A stretch of DNA of 37,649 nt from Bacteroidaceae bacterium (lineage in GTDB: Bacteria; Bacteroidota; Bacteroidia; Bacteroidales; Bacteroidaceae): positions 1-37,649 of the forward strand of contig JAFXNA010000026.1 in assembly GCA_017529865.1 (NCBI GenBank), written 5' to 3'. The notes below the pieces were generated by a model. The model had not been told where the DNA came from and made no database searches. It saw only the letters and a program-made list of their open reading frames with translations. Shown here in pieces: positions 17,263-26,745 of this stretch (position 1 is its first letter; the number at the start of each line of letters is the position of its first letter). A program made the translations under genes and the position numbers.

Positions 17263-18834
17263 ATGCAAGAAATCTTATCAACAATCGACACAGGTACCAT
17301 TGAATGGTCGAGGGCGCAATTTGCGCTTACCGCCATTTATCATTGGCTGTTTGTTCCATTGACCTTAGGACTGGCCGTGATTATGGGTATCATGGAAACC
17401 TGTTATTATCGCACCAAGGATGTGTTTTGGCGTGATGTTGCCAAGTTCTGGCAACGCCTATTCGGCATCAACTTCGCGATGGGTGTGGCAACAGGTATTA
17501 TTTTGGAATTCGAGTTTGGTACCAATTGGTCAAACTACTCATGGTTTGTGGGTGACATCTTTGGTGCCCCGCTTGCCATCGAAGGCATTGTGGCATTCTT
17601 TATGGAGAGCACCTTTGTTGCTGTCATGTTTTTTGGCTGGAAGAAAGTCTCTGCTGGTTTCCACTTAGCTGCAACTTGGCTCACCGGTTTGGGCGCAACC
17701 ATTTCTGCCTGGTGGATTCTGGTGGCAAATGCATGGATGCAGAATCCAGTCGGCTGTGAGTTTAATCCTGACACGATGCGTAATGAGATGGTGTCGTTTG
17801 CCGATGTGGCACTTTCTCCATTTGCGATTGATAAGTTCTGCCATACCGTTATCTCTGCATGGATTATCGGAGCGGTGTTCACTGTCGCTGTGAGTGGTTG
17901 GTATCTGATGAAACGTCGTGAGGTGCCTTTGGCTAAAGTCAGTCTGAAGATTGGAGCTATTGTTGGCATTGTGGCATCAATAGGTGCTGCACTCACAGGA
18001 CATCATTCTGCTTACAGTGTGGCTCAAGTGCAACCGATGAAGTTGGCGGCAATGGAAGCCCTCTATAATGGTGGTACTGACCAGAGTCTGACGGGTATTG
18101 CGCTCATCAATCCGTTTGAACAACCCGATTATGCGAACCAAGAGGAGCCGGATCTGAAGATTGCTGCTCCATACGCTTTGTCGTTCCTTGCCACAAACGA
18201 TTTGCATGGTTATGTGCCGGGAATCAATGATATTATTAAGGGTGGATACATCAATGCCAAAGGTGAGGTTGAACTATCGCTTGATGAAAAGATTGAACGA
18301 GGCAAGCAGGCGATTACTGCTTTGGCCTCATATCGTCAGGCAAAGAAGGACGGTGCAGATGAAACATCGCTTGCTTCTCAATTGGCGATTATCAAAGAGA
18401 ATATGCCTTACTTTGGTTATGGATATATCAAGTCTGCCGATCAGATTGTACCTTTCGTGCCAGTCAATTTCTATGCTTTCCGTGTGATGGTGGGTATGGG
18501 CTGTCTGCTCATCCTGTTCTTTGCTGTCATCTTATTCTTTGTGTATAGAAAAGACATTACGCGTGCACCGAAGTGGTTATATCTCTCTGCCATTGTGATG
18601 GTACCCCTCTCGTATATTGCCTCAGAGAGTGGATGGCTGGTAGCAGAATTCGGCCGTCAGCCTTGGACCATTCAAGATATGTTGCCTACATGGGTGTCTG
18701 TCAGCAATCTGCAGTCCTCAAGTGTCATGATTACCTTCTTCATCTTCTTGGCACTCTTCACTACGTTGCTTGTCGTAGAGCTTAGCATCCTCTTCAAGCA
18801 AATTAAGAAAGGACCGGAATATGAGCAAGTTTAG
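17263..18834 (+). CDS. cydA: Cytochrome bd ubiquinol/menaquinol oxidase subunit I
   Basis: This 523-residue integral membrane protein is the haem-carrying subunit of the high-affinity terminal oxidase that reduces oxygen with electrons from menaquinol. Haem ligands in expected places are His27 (QFALTAIYHWLF), His194 (DKFCHTVISAW) and Met409 (FYAFRVMVGMG). Glu115 in FFMESTFV is the conserved residue of the proton path. The GRQPW motif follows the quinol-binding region. Residues about 255-370 form a hydrophilic periplasmic loop rich in charged residues. In an otherwise fermentative Bacteroidales organism this enzyme serves oxygen scavenging and nanaerobic respiration. It is followed by cydB after 25 bases. 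Confidence 0.97.
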   Translation: MQEILSTIDTGTIEWSRAQFALTAIYHWLFVPLTLGLAVIMGIMETCYYRTKDVFWRDVAKFWQRLFGINFAMGVATGIILEFEFGTNWSNYSWFVGDIFGAPLAIEGIVAFFMESTFVAVMFFGWKKVSAGFHLAATWLTGLGATISAWWILVANAWMQNPVGCEFNPDTMRNEMVSFADVALSPFAIDKFCHTVISAWIIGAVFTVAVSGWYLMKRREVPLAKVSLKIGAIVGIVASIGAALTGHHSAYSVAQVQPMKLAAMEALYNGGTDQSLTGIALINPFEQPDYANQEEPDLKIAAPYALSFLATNDLHGYVPGINDIIKGGYINAKGEVELSLDEKIERGKQAITALASYRQAKKDGADETSLASQLAIIKENMPYFGYGYIKSADQIVPFVPVNFYAFRVMVGMGCLLILFFAVILFFVYRKDITRAPKWLYLSAIVMVPLSYIASESGWLVAEFGRQPWTIQDMLPTWVSVSNLQSSSVMITFFIFLALFTTLLVVELSILFKQIKKGPEYEQV

Positions 18835-18859
18835 AGTAATAAGTTAAGCGTTTGGAATT

Positions 18860-20005
18860 ATGATTACATACGAATTTCTTCAGCAATATTGGTGGTTCCT
18901 TGTGTCCCTCTTAGGAGCATTGTTGGTGTTCCTGATGTTTGTGCAGGGTGCCAATTCGTTGGTGTGGTCGTTGGGCACTAACGAAACGGAGCGACGACTG
19001 ATTGTCAACTCTACTGGTCGCAAGTGGGAGTTTACGTTCACTACACTTGTCACCTTCGGAGGTGCTTTTTTCGCCTCCTTCCCTTTGTTTTATTCTACCA
19101 GTTTTGGTGGAGCATATTGGCTTTGGATGTTGATTCTTTTCTCTTTCGTGTTGCAAGCTGTCAGCTATGAGTTCCAAAACAAACTGGGAAACATGTTGGG
19201 TGCACGCACTTTCCAGCTGATGTTGATTCTCAATGGCATCGTAGGGCCTTTGCTGTTGGGTGGAGCGGTTGCAACATTCTTCGAAGGTTCGAACTTCCTT
19301 GTTGAGAAGAACAATATAACTGATATGGCGCAGCCTGTTATCAGTCAGTGGGCAAATGCTTCTCATGGATTGGATGCCCTGCTCAATCCGTGGGTGCTGG
19401 TATTTGGTTTTGCGGTGTTCTTCCTCGCACGGATTCTCGGCATATTATATGTGATGAATAATGTGAACGATGAGAACATCCGCTCACGTGCTTCCGTACG
19501 ACTGGTGGGGGCAACCATCTGCTTCCTTGTGCTGTTTGTTGTATATTTGGTTCATCTGTTGCTAATGGATGGTTATGCATGGAATCCTCTAACGGGTGAC
19601 ATCATGATGGAGCCAAACAAATACCTCCACAATTTCCTTGAGATGTGGTACGTGCTCGTGCTGCTACTTATCGGTGTTGTCCTTGTTCTTTATGGTATTG
19701 TGCGTACCATCCTCAGCAAGACCTATGTAGCAGGTATCTGGCATGTAGGCATTGGTGTGGTGTTGACTGTCTTGGCTTTGCTGCTCTGTGCAGGTTGGAA
19801 CCACACAGCATATTATCCCTCGACGGCAGATTTACAGAGTTCGCTCACGATAGCTAATTCTTGTTCAAGTGAGTTCACACTTCGTACGATGGCGATTGTC
19901 AGCTTGCTCATTCCTTTTGTACTTGCATATATCATTGTTGCTTGGCGCAAAATCGACAAGAAGAAACTTGATAAAGATGAGATTACAAATGATGAAGCAT
20001 ATTAA
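18860..20005 (+). CDS. cydB: Cytochrome bd oxidase subunit II
   Basis: This 381-residue membrane protein has about eight to nine hydrophobic segments and typical CydB stretches (QGANSLVWSLGTNETERRL, KWEFTFTTLVTFGGAFFASF, YELQNKLGN-like YEFQNKLGN). CydB stabilises the haem subunit and completes the oxidase. It directly follows cydA. No cydC/cydD transporter genes follow here. Confidence 0.96.
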   Translation: MITYEFLQQYWWFLVSLLGALLVFLMFVQGANSLVWSLGTNETERRLIVNSTGRKWEFTFTTLVTFGGAFFASFPLFYSTSFGGAYWLWMLILFSFVLQAVSYEFQNKLGNMLGARTFQLMLILNGIVGPLLLGGAVATFFEGSNFLVEKNNITDMAQPVISQWANASHGLDALLNPWVLVFGFAVFFLARILGILYVMNNVNDENIRSRASVRLVGATICFLVLFVVYLVHLLLMDGYAWNPLTGDIMMEPNKYLHNFLEMWYVLVLLLIGVVLVLYGIVRTILSKTYVAGIWHVGIGVVLTVLALLLCAGWNHTAYYPSTADLQSSLTIANSCSSEFTLRTMAIVSLLIPFVLAYIIVAWRKIDKKKLDKDEITNDEAY

Positions 20006-20014
20006 TGATTGAAA

Positions 20015-20049
20015 AGCGTTTAGTGCGCTAACCACTAACCGCTGAACTT
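20015..20049 (+). terminator. Hairpin after cydB, possible weak terminator
   Basis: AGCGTTTAGTG (20015-20025) pairs with CACTAACCGCT (20033-20043) with one mismatch, and five T follow within a few bases. It may partly separate the cyd operon from the sugar kinase gene, which starts 59 bases after the cydB stop. Confidence 0.45.
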
Positions 20050-20063
20050 TTTAAATAAATACA

Positions 20064-21245
20064 ATGATGTTACAGTGTCAAGAAAAGTTTTACGAGATTT
20101 ATCAGAAAGATGCCGAAAGTTTGGCTTTCTGCCCATATCGCATTTGTCCGATTGGAGCACATTCCGATCATAACCTTGGTAAGATAACAGGTTTGGCAAT
20201 CGATAAAGGTATTCATATCGCCTATCGTCCCAAACAGAATGGAGTGGTGGAACTCAGTTCGTTGCAGTTTGGCAAGCGTGCTCAGTGGCATGTTCGTGAA
20301 GTACCAAAGACCAAGGAGAACGATTGGGCCGACTATCTGCGTGGTGCTACCATCCAATTAGCGGAGCATTATCCGCTGACGAAAGGATTGAGTGGAGTCA
20401 TTGAAGGCAGTCTGCCAATTGGAGGTCTGTCATCTTCTGCTGCCGTTGTATTGGTGTTCCTTAAAGCGCTATGCGATGTGAACGACATCCATCCGGAACC
20501 ATTGGAACTCATCATGATGTCGGTTCATGCTGAGAACGACTATGTAGGTGTCAGCAGCGGTAAGCTTGACCAGAGTTGTGAGATGTATTCTAAGAAGAAT
20601 CATCTGCTCTATCTCGATACCAAGGACGACAGTTTTGAACTGATACCAACTTCTCCTGCGATGAAGCCATATAAGATAGCCATCTTCTTTAGTGGTGTGG
20701 AGCGTACGTTGGCTGGCAGTAAGTTCAATATGCGTGTGGATGAATTACGTAGTGCTGCATATGCTCTTGCGGCATACGCAGGAATGGAGTATGGTAAGTT
20801 CAAGGAAACGAATATGCGTGATATCCCACGTGAGGTGTATGAGCAGTATAAGGACCGTTTGCCGGAAAACTGGCGCAAACGTGCGGAACACTGGATTACG
20901 GAGTATGACCGTGTAGAACAAGGTGCTGAGGCTTGGCGTCGAGGTGATATTGAGGAATACGGACGGCTTAGCTTTGAGAGCGGACACTCGTCTATCTACA
21001 ATTGGGAGACAGGTTCGCCCGAACTCAAGACTCTTTACGACATCATGACCCATACGGATGGTATCTATGGAGGTCGTTTCAGTGGTGCTGGCTTCAAGGG
21101 TTGCTGCATGTCGCTGATTGATCCGGCGTTTGAGGAAAGTATTATCAAAAAAGTAACAGCTGAGTATCTCAAGGCATTCCCAGAACTCGAAGGGAAGTAT
21201 ATGGTGAAGATATGTCAGTCGGCAGATGGATTTAATAATGTGTAG
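20064..21245 (+). CDS. GHMP sugar kinase of the galactokinase family, galacturonokinase-like motif
   Basis: This 393-residue cytoplasmic kinase has all three GHMP motifs. Motif 1 is CPYRICPIGAHSDHNLG (residues 23-39), motif 2 PIGGLSSSA (118-126) and motif 3 GGRFSGAGF (336-344). It phosphorylates a sugar at the anomeric carbon. The galactokinase signature is normally GRVNLIGEHTDYNGG. The RICPxGAHxDH form seen here is instead what I recall from plant galacturonokinase. Substrate is therefore uncertain: galactose, a uronic acid or another hexose. The next gene, 26 bases downstream, is a nucleotidyltransferase that could convert the sugar-1-phosphate to an NDP-sugar. ATGs at 20064 and 20067 are both possible. 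Confidence 0.85.
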   Translation: MMLQCQEKFYEIYQKDAESLAFCPYRICPIGAHSDHNLGKITGLAIDKGIHIAYRPKQNGVVELSSLQFGKRAQWHVREVPKTKENDWADYLRGATIQLAEHYPLTKGLSGVIEGSLPIGGLSSSAAVVLVFLKALCDVNDIHPEPLELIMMSVHAENDYVGVSSGKLDQSCEMYSKKNHLLYLDTKDDSFELIPTSPAMKPYKIAIFFSGVERTLAGSKFNMRVDELRSAAYALAAYAGMEYGKFKETNMRDIPREVYEQYKDRLPENWRKRAEHWITEYDRVEQGAEAWRRGDIEEYGRLSFESGHSSIYNWETGSPELKTLYDIMTHTDGIYGGRFSGAGFKGCCMSLIDPAFEESIIKKVTAEYLKAFPELEGKYMVKICQSADGFNNV

Positions 21246-21271
21246 CGTTTAGCAAATAAAATAATAAGACG

Positions 21272-22006
21272 ATGAAATGTTTGATTTTGGCTGCAGGATA
21301 CGCCACACGTTTATATCCTTTGACAGAGAACTTTCCAAAGCCATTGCTCAAGGTGGGCGACAAGACCATCTTGGACTGGTTGGTAGATGATATTGACGGT
21401 GCTCATCTGGTTGATAAGTTCGTCGTGATATCCAATCATAAGTTTGCGAACCATTTTCAGGAATGGGCTGATTCGAAACCACAGAAGATAACGGTAGTAG
21501 ACGACGGTACCTCAACCAATGAGACACGATTGGGAGCGGTGAAAGATATTCAGTATGCTATAGATAAGCTAGGCATTGACGACGATATGTTGGTCATTGC
21601 AGGTGATAATGTGCTCGACTTCAGCTTGCAGCGTTTTGTACACTATGCGGTGGAGAAGCAGACTAGTTGCATTCTGCGCTATTATGAACCCGAGGAGAAG
21701 AAACTGCTGAAGAGTGGGGTGGTGACGATTGACGAGCAAGAGCGAGTCATTCGGATGACAGAGAAGTCGCCCACACCAGAGACCCATTGGTGCTGTCCTC
21801 CTTTTTATTATTATACGCGCGAGGATGCTCGATTGGTTCAGGCAGGTATCGATGCGGGTTGCGGCACAGATGCTCCTGGTAGTTACTTCGCTTGGTTGTG
21901 TACTCAGGTTCCTGTTCATGCGATGGAGATGCCGGGTAAGCGTTACGATATTGGTGACATCGTGAGCTACAAAGAAGTACAGGAGACATATCACGGAATA
22001 ATGTAA
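21272..22006 (+). CDS. Sugar-1-phosphate nucleotidyltransferase
   Basis: This 244-residue enzyme carries the nucleotidyltransferase fold of RmlA/GalU/GlmU-type proteins. Its signature LILAAGYATRL is at residues 4-14, FPKPLLKVGDK near 25-35, and the metal-binding AGDN near 110. It ends with MPGKRYDIGD, typical of the family. It should join a sugar- or amino-alcohol-phosphate to a nucleotide. The base and sugar cannot be read from sequence. Directly behind a sugar kinase and ahead of a strong terminator, it probably completes a two-step salvage route from free sugar to NDP-sugar, the reverse arrangement of bifunctional kinase-pyrophosphorylases such as Fkp. Confidence 0.88.
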   Translation: MKCLILAAGYATRLYPLTENFPKPLLKVGDKTILDWLVDDIDGAHLVDKFVVISNHKFANHFQEWADSKPQKITVVDDGTSTNETRLGAVKDIQYAIDKLGIDDDMLVIAGDNVLDFSLQRFVHYAVEKQTSCILRYYEPEEKKLLKSGVVTIDEQERVIRMTEKSPTPETHWCCPPFYYYTREDARLVQAGIDAGCGTDAPGSYFAWLCTQVPVHAMEMPGKRYDIGDIVSYKEVQETYHGIM

Positions 22007-22008
22007 TT

Positions 22009-22042
22009 AAATAGGAGTTTGGAAAGCCAAACTCCTATTTTC
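22009..22042 (+). terminator. Rho-independent terminator after the nucleotidyltransferase gene
   Basis: A perfect 14-bp stem (22009-22022 with 22027-22040) with a four-base AAAG loop and a T-rich end lies just after the stop codon. Confidence 0.85.
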
Positions 22043-22115
22043 ATCAGTTCAATTGTTAACTTTTGTGTGAGTTGTGTTAAACATTATCAAAACCATGAAA
22101 AAATAGGTTGAATTA

Positions 22116-22147
22116 TTTTGTCAGTATTAAACTAAACACTAAATTTG
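22116..22147 (+). promoter_or_regulatory. Promoter of the HtrA protease gene
   Basis: TTTTG at 22116-22120 and TAAATTTG at 22140-22147 are 19 bases apart, a strong Bacteroides-type match. The leader is about 60 bases. Confidence 0.65.
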
Positions 22148-22212
22148 GCATCGATTTTGTAGATTATTAGTTAAAAACGGACTGATATTAACATTCAAAC
22201 AATAAAATAGTT

Positions 22213-23775
22213 ATGAAACAGACAATGAAAAGGATTTATGGAACACTTGCCCTCGTGGCATTGGTATCAGGAGTTACAGGTGCTGTAACTTTCTCATTCT
22301 TACACAATCATTTTGCAACTGCTGACAATGAACGAACCGTAAATGGTCAATTGTCAAATAGTAAATCTAATGATGATGGCTTCATGACCTTTGCCAGCAA
22401 GGATGATACGCCAAGAACACATGCCTATATCGACCTCACAGAGGCGGCAGAGAAGGGTTGTGCTGCAGTTGTGTATATCAAAGTGACACAAAATGGAACA
22501 ACTCGTATTCAGGAGTATTATGACCCGTTCGATGATATGTTCAGCCAATTCTTCGGACGTGGCAATGGTGGCACTCAGCGTCGTCAGATTCAGACTCCAA
22601 AGCGTCAGGGAGCAGGCTCCGGTGTTATCATCTCAAGCGATGGATATATTGTGACAAACAATCACGTTGTCGAGGGTGCCGATGATATCGAGATTACTCT
22701 TAACGACAACCGTGAGTTCAAGGCAACCGTTGTCGGTTTGGATGCCAACACCGACTTGGCATTGCTGAAAATCGATGGAAAAGACCTGCCTACGCTGGTC
22801 ATTGGCGATAGCGATGAACTGAAAGTAGGGGAGTGGGTATTGGCAGTTGGCAACCCATTTAACCTGAAATCTACTGTTACAGCAGGTATCGTTAGTGCCA
22901 AGGCACGTAAGATAGCCGAGGTAAGCCGTACTGGCAATGAGATTGAATCATATATCCAGACCGATGCTGCCATCAATGCAGGCAATAGTGGTGGTGCGCT
23001 GGTTAACTCACGTGGTGAGTTGGTAGGTATCAATGCAGCCCTTTACAGCCAGACAGGTAGCTTCACAGGCTACGGATTCGCCATCCCAACAACCATCATG
23101 AAGAAGGTGGTGAGTGACCTCAAGGAATATGGAGCCGTACAGCGTGCTCTCATCGGTATCAGCGGTAGTGACCTCAGTGCATACGTTGACGACCAGAAGT
23201 CAAGAGATGAGAAATGGAACAAAGACTTCGGTACCAACGAAGGTGTATATGTGGCTGAGGTTGCAGACAATGGTGCTGCCAAGGAGGCAGGCATCAAGGA
23301 AGGGGATGTCATTGTGTCAGTCAACGACAGAAAGATTTCCAAGATGTCAGAACTGCAGGAAGTCATCACTCGATTCAGTCCTGGCGACAAAGTCACTGTA
23401 GGTGTCCTTCGTGACAAGAAAGAAAAGAAGGTGGATGTGACCTTGAAGAACGGTCAGGGCAATACGAAAGTTGTGAAGGCACAGAACCTGTCAGCCCTTG
23501 GAGCTGAGTTCAAGGAACTCACTGCCGACCAGAAGAAGTCACTCAACCTCTCGAATGGTGTACAAGTCTCCAAGATCAACAACGACAGCCCATTGCGTAA
23601 GATGGGCGTAGGAAACGACTTCATCATCATGCTTGCCAACAACGTGAAGATCAATACCATAGCCGACCTCGAGCGTGTCTATAAGGCAGCCAGCGATTCA
23701 GAGGCCAACACCCTCTTCATCTGGGGAAAATACCCATCAGGTCGTACAGGAAGTTACGCAATAGAATTGGAATAA
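22213..23775 (+). CDS. DegP/HtrA periplasmic serine protease
   Basis: This 520-residue protein has an N-terminal signal or anchor segment (residues about 5-30), a trypsin-like protease domain (about 75-310) and two PDZ domains (about 315-415 and 425-515). The catalytic triad is His151 (TNNHVVEG), Asp181 (NTDLALLKI) and Ser259 (GNSGGALV). Such proteins degrade or refold damaged envelope proteins. The Q-linker between signal and protease is long and polar (FGRGNGGTQRRQ), as in the LA loop of DegP. A second ATG at 22225 is also possible. It is monocistronic, with its own promoter and terminator. Confidence 0.95.
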   Translation: MKQTMKRIYGTLALVALVSGVTGAVTFSFLHNHFATADNERTVNGQLSNSKSNDDGFMTFASKDDTPRTHAYIDLTEAAEKGCAAVVYIKVTQNGTTRIQEYYDPFDDMFSQFFGRGNGGTQRRQIQTPKRQGAGSGVIISSDGYIVTNNHVVEGADDIEITLNDNREFKATVVGLDANTDLALLKIDGKDLPTLVIGDSDELKVGEWVLAVGNPFNLKSTVTAGIVSAKARKIAEVSRTGNEIESYIQTDAAINAGNSGGALVNSRGELVGINAALYSQTGSFTGYGFAIPTTIMKKVVSDLKEYGAVQRALIGISGSDLSAYVDDQKSRDEKWNKDFGTNEGVYVAEVADNGAAKEAGIKEGDVIVSVNDRKISKMSELQEVITRFSPGDKVTVGVLRDKKEKKVDVTLKNGQGNTKVVKAQNLSALGAEFKELTADQKKSLNLSNGVQVSKINNDSPLRKMGVGNDFIIMLANNVKINTIADLERVYKAASDSEANTLFIWGKYPSGRTGSYAIELE

Positions 23776-23809
23776 ATGTTCTGTCCAAAGGGGAATTGGA
23801 AGATATGGA

Positions 23810-23838
23810 AAAGAGAGGACAAATGCTCCTCTCTTTTT
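23810..23838 (+). terminator. Terminator of the HtrA gene
   Basis: AAAGAGAGGA (23810-23819) pairs perfectly with TCCTCTCTTT (23827-23836) across a seven-base loop and runs into five T. Confidence 0.85.
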
Positions 23839-23921
23839 GTGTTAATTTGGAAATTGTGAAATAATCGTTGAATAATTCAATCCGCAATCGTTTTTTTATA
23901 TTGTTGATGATTGTTGGGCAC

Positions 23922-23946
23922 AAAAAAAGGAAGCTTGGCTTCCTTC
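23922..23946 (-). terminator. Terminator of tRNA-Asp
   Basis: AAGGAAGC pairs with GCTTCCTT around a three-base loop. On the minus strand it ends in seven T. It lies eight bases beyond the 3' end of the tRNA. Confidence 0.8.
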
Positions 23947-23953
23947 TTTTTGC

Positions 23954-24026
23954 GGTGCGTACGAGACTCGAACTCGTGACCCCATGCGTGACAGGCATGT
24001 ATTCTAACCTACTGAACTAACGCACC
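23954..24026 (-). tRNA. tRNA-Asp (anticodon GUC)
   Basis: The minus strand folds into a complete 73-base cloverleaf. The acceptor stem GGTGCGT pairs with ACGCACC, the anticodon stem CATGC pairs with GCATG around loop CTGTCAC (anticodon GTC), and the T arm ACGAG-TTCGAGT-CTCGT is canonical. CCA is not encoded, as is usual for this group. It has a matching promoter upstream and terminator downstream, so it is an independent unit. Confidence 0.95.
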
Positions 24027-24055
24027 TTTTTGCGCTCCTTTCGGATTTGCGACTG

Positions 24056-24087
24056 CAAAGGTAGTACTTTTTTCTGAACTGACAAAA
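24056..24087 (-). promoter_or_regulatory. Promoter of tRNA-Asp
   Basis: On the minus strand TTTTG (24083-24087) and TACCTTTG (24056-24063) are 19 bases apart. The tRNA begins about 30 bases downstream of the -7 box. The site lies in the gap after the pheS stop codon. Confidence 0.7.
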
Positions 24088-24132
24088 CTTTTTCGAGTTT
24101 TTTTTGCTTTTTCTTGAAAAAAGTTACTTTTC

Positions 24133-25152
24133 TTAGTTCGCAGCCTCGAATTCTTTGAGGAATCGGGTGTCATTTTCGCTAAACATGCGCAAATCTTTCA
24201 CTTGATATTTGAGGTTTGTAATGCGCTCAACACCCATGCCGAATGCGTAACCTTTGTACTTTTTGCTGTCAATACCGTTGAGTTCAAGTACGGCTGGATC
24301 AACCATTCCGCATCCGAGGATTTCCACCCATCCTGTGTATTTGCAGAAACTACAGCCTTCGCCGCCACAGATGTTGCAGCTAATATCCATCTCGGCTGAT
24401 GGCTCTGTGAATGGGAAGTAAGATGGACGGAGACGAATCTGAGTACCCTCGCCAAACATTTCGCGTGCAAAAAGCAATAATACTTGTTTCAGGTCTGTGA
24501 AACTGACATCCTCATCGACATATAGCCCTTCAACCTGATGGAAGAAACAGTGGGCGCGGGCGCTGATGGCTTCGTTGCGGTATACACGTCCTGGGCATAT
24601 GATGCGGATTGGCGGCTGAGTGTGTTCCATCACCCGGCTCTGCACGGAACTGGTGTGTGTGCGCAATATTACATCGGGCTTAGCTTCGATGAAGAAAGTG
24701 TCCTGCATATCGCGAGCAGGATGGTCGTCTGCGAAGTTCATAGCTCCGAATACATGCCAGTCGTCCTCGACCTCAGGCCCTTCGGCCAATGAGAAGCCAA
24801 GACGTGAGAAAATGTCGACGATTTCGTTACGGACAATGGTGAGCGGATGTCGTGTCCCCAACTCGATAGGGTAGGCCGTACGTGTGATGTCGATATCGTC
24901 AGCATCGGTGTCGGTAGAATCGAATGCTGCCTTTAACGAATTGATTTTATCGAATGCTTTGGTTTTCAGTTCATTGATTTTGATACCTACTTCCTTTTTC
25001 TGTTCTGCAGGTACGTTTCGGAAGTCAGCCATAAGGGCAGGAATGCTTCCTTTCTTACTAAGGTATTTGATGCGGAGGGCCTCGATGTCCTCTGCACTAT
25101 GTGCTTCGAGAGTGTCAATCTCTGCCAGCAATGCTTGTATCTTTTCTAACAT
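24133..25152 (-). CDS. pheS: Phenylalanine-tRNA ligase alpha subunit
   Basis: This 339-residue protein is the catalytic alpha subunit of the class II alpha2beta2 enzyme that charges tRNA-Phe. The N-terminal coiled coil (residues about 1-90) binds tRNA, and the catalytic domain follows. Motif 2 is CPGRVYRNEAISARAH, the amino-acid pocket is PSYFPFTEPSAEMD, and motif 3 is GYAFGMGVERI. An extra CxxC-x4-CxxC cluster (CNICGGEGCSFC) sits before the WVEILGCGMV strand and probably binds a metal. I believe this is common in this phylum. The pheT gene is not adjacent, which is usual in Bacteroidales. Confidence 0.97.
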   Translation of the reverse strand: MLEKIQALLAEIDTLEAHSAEDIEALRIKYLSKKGSIPALMADFRNVPAEQKKEVGIKINELKTKAFDKINSLKAAFDSTDTDADDIDITRTAYPIELGTRHPLTIVRNEIVDIFSRLGFSLAEGPEVEDDWHVFGAMNFADDHPARDMQDTFFIEAKPDVILRTHTSSVQSRVMEHTQPPIRIICPGRVYRNEAISARAHCFFHQVEGLYVDEDVSFTDLKQVLLLFAREMFGEGTQIRLRPSYFPFTEPSAEMDISCNICGGEGCSFCKYTGWVEILGCGMVDPAVLELNGIDSKKYKGYAFGMGVERITNLKYQVKDLRMFSENDTRFLKEFEAAN

Positions 25153-25168
25153 GTTGTGAAATTTTTTG

Positions 25169-25176
25169 CAAAGGTA
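25169..25176 (-). promoter_or_regulatory. Probable -7 box of the pheS promoter
   Basis: TACCTTTG on the minus strand lies 17 bases before the pheS start, leaving a very short leader with no room for a T-box or attenuator. No clear -33 element is seen. Confidence 0.5.
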
Positions 25177-25282
25177 GCCATTTTTTTGCTGATTAAAGGC
25201 ATTTCTTGGAATTTTATAATAAAATCACCTTTTTTTCGTCAATTTTTTGTCAAATAGTATTAAATATGTGAAGTATTATCCT

Positions 25283-25290
25283 TATCTTTG
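25283..25290 (+). promoter_or_regulatory. Probable -7 box of the UDP-sugar dehydrogenase promoter
   Basis: TATCTTTG matches TAnnTTTG and lies 60 bases before the ATG at 25351. A -33 match at standard spacing is not clear. Confidence 0.45.
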
Positions 25291-25350
25291 CATGTTTTTG
25301 GAATTACGTGCATAGTTTTGCAAATTGAAAGATTAGATTAATTCGTGCTT

Positions 25351-26676
25351 ATGAAAATAGCCGTTGCAGGAACAGGATATGTGGGGTTGTCGATAGCTAC
25401 CCTCTTAGCACAACACAACGAAGTTGTGGCAGTGGACGTATTGCCTGACAAAGTTGATAAAATTAATCGAAAGATTTCTCCGATTCAGGACGAATATATA
25501 GAAAAGTATTTAACCGAGAAAGACTTGAATCTGCGTGCCACACTCGATGGCGCAGCAGCCTATAAGGATGCCGATTTCGTGGTAATTGCCGCTCCAACAA
25601 ACTATGACCCGGTGAAGAACTATTTTGACACATCGCATGTAGAAGAGGTTATAGACTTGGTGCTGAGCGTCAATCCCGATGCAGTGATGGTCATCAAGAG
25701 TACCATCCCTGTGGGATATTCACGAAGTCTTTTTGTGAAATATGCCCTCCAATTCCTTTACAAGCCCGAACTGAAGGGAAAGAAGTTCAACTTGCTGTTC
25801 TCGCCGGAATTTCTGCGTGAGTCGAAAGCATTGTATGACAACCTCTATCCTTCTCGTATTATTGTTGGCTATCCGAAGCTTATTCGCATTGATGATAAGA
25901 ACTTTTCGGAAGAGAATGCCGCCATCACAGCTATCGGAAACCCTGATGCGGAGAAGCATGCCCGTCAGTTTGCGGCATTGTTACAAGAGGGAGCATTGAA
26001 GGAGAACATTGACACTCTGTTCATGGGGATGAAAGAGGCTGAGGCTGTGAAGTTGTTTGCCAACACTTATCTGGCACTGCGTGTGAGCTATTTCAACGAA
26101 TTGGATACATATGCCGAGGTGAAAGGTCTTGATACGAAAGCCATCATCAGTGGCGTAGGTCTTGATCCTCGTATCGGTATGGAATACAACAACCCAAGTT
26201 TCGGCTATGGAGGTTACTGTCTTCCAAAGGATACGAAGCAGTTGCTGGCTAACTATCAGGATGTGCCACAAAATATGATGACTGCCATTGTTGAAAGCAA
26301 TCGTACTCGCAAGGATTATATTGCAGATGCTGTGCTGAGAAAAGCTGGCTATTATGCTGAGAATAGTCAGTGGGATTTGGCAAAAGAGAAAAACTGTGTG
26401 ATAGGTGTATATCGCCTCACCATGAAGTCAAATTCCGACAACTTCCGTCAGAGCGCGATTCAAGGTATCATGAAGCGTATCAAGGCGAAAGGTGCCGAGG
26501 TCATTGTCTACGAGCCAACGTTGAACGATGGCGATAGTTTCTTCGGTTCATTGATTGTGAATGACCTCAAGGCATTCAAGGAGAAGTCGCATGCCATCAT
26601 TGCCAACCGTTACGATACGTGTCTGGACGATGTGAAAGAGAAGGTATACACACGCGATATATTTAGGAGAGATTGA
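25351..26676 (+). CDS. UDP-glucose 6-dehydrogenase family protein
   Basis: The protein has 441 residues from the ATG at 25351; a GTG two codons earlier is less likely. The NAD-binding motif is [13 protein letters not shown] (residues 4-16), the central domain carries [14 protein letters not shown], and the active-site cysteine is Cys290 in [11 protein letters not shown]. The family oxidises UDP-hexose twice to the UDP-uronic acid. UDP-glucose to UDP-glucuronate is the most likely reaction, although GDP-mannose or UDP-HexNAc dehydrogenases share the fold. It is about 50 residues longer than the E. coli Ugd, in line with other Bacteroidetes members. nagB follows after 69 bases, suggesting joint transcription. 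Confidence 0.9.
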   Translation: MKIAVAGTGYVGLSIATLLAQHNEVVAVDVLPDKVDKINRKISPIQDEYIEKYLTEKDLNLRATLDGAAAYKDADFVVIAAPTNYDPVKNYFDTSHVEEVIDLVLSVNPDAVMVIKSTIPVGYSRSLFVKYALQFLYKPELKGKKFNLLFSPEFLRESKALYDNLYPSRIIVGYPKLIRIDDKNFSEENAAITAIGNPDAEKHARQFAALLQEGALKENIDTLFMGMKEAEAVKLFANTYLALRVSYFNELDTYAEVKGLDTKAIISGVGLDPRIGMEYNNPSFGYGGYCLPKDTKQLLANYQDVPQNMMTAIVESNRTRKDYIADAVLRKAGYYAENSQWDLAKEKNCVIGVYRLTMKSNSDNFRQSAIQGIMKRIKAKGAEVIVYEPTLNDGDSFFGSLIVNDLKAFKEKSHAIIANRYDTCLDDVKEKVYTRDIFRRD

Positions 26677-26745
26677 AAACATGAGTCATTGGCTCGACGA
26701 ATATACACAAACAAAAAACAGTAGCATTATCAAAACAGAAACTAT

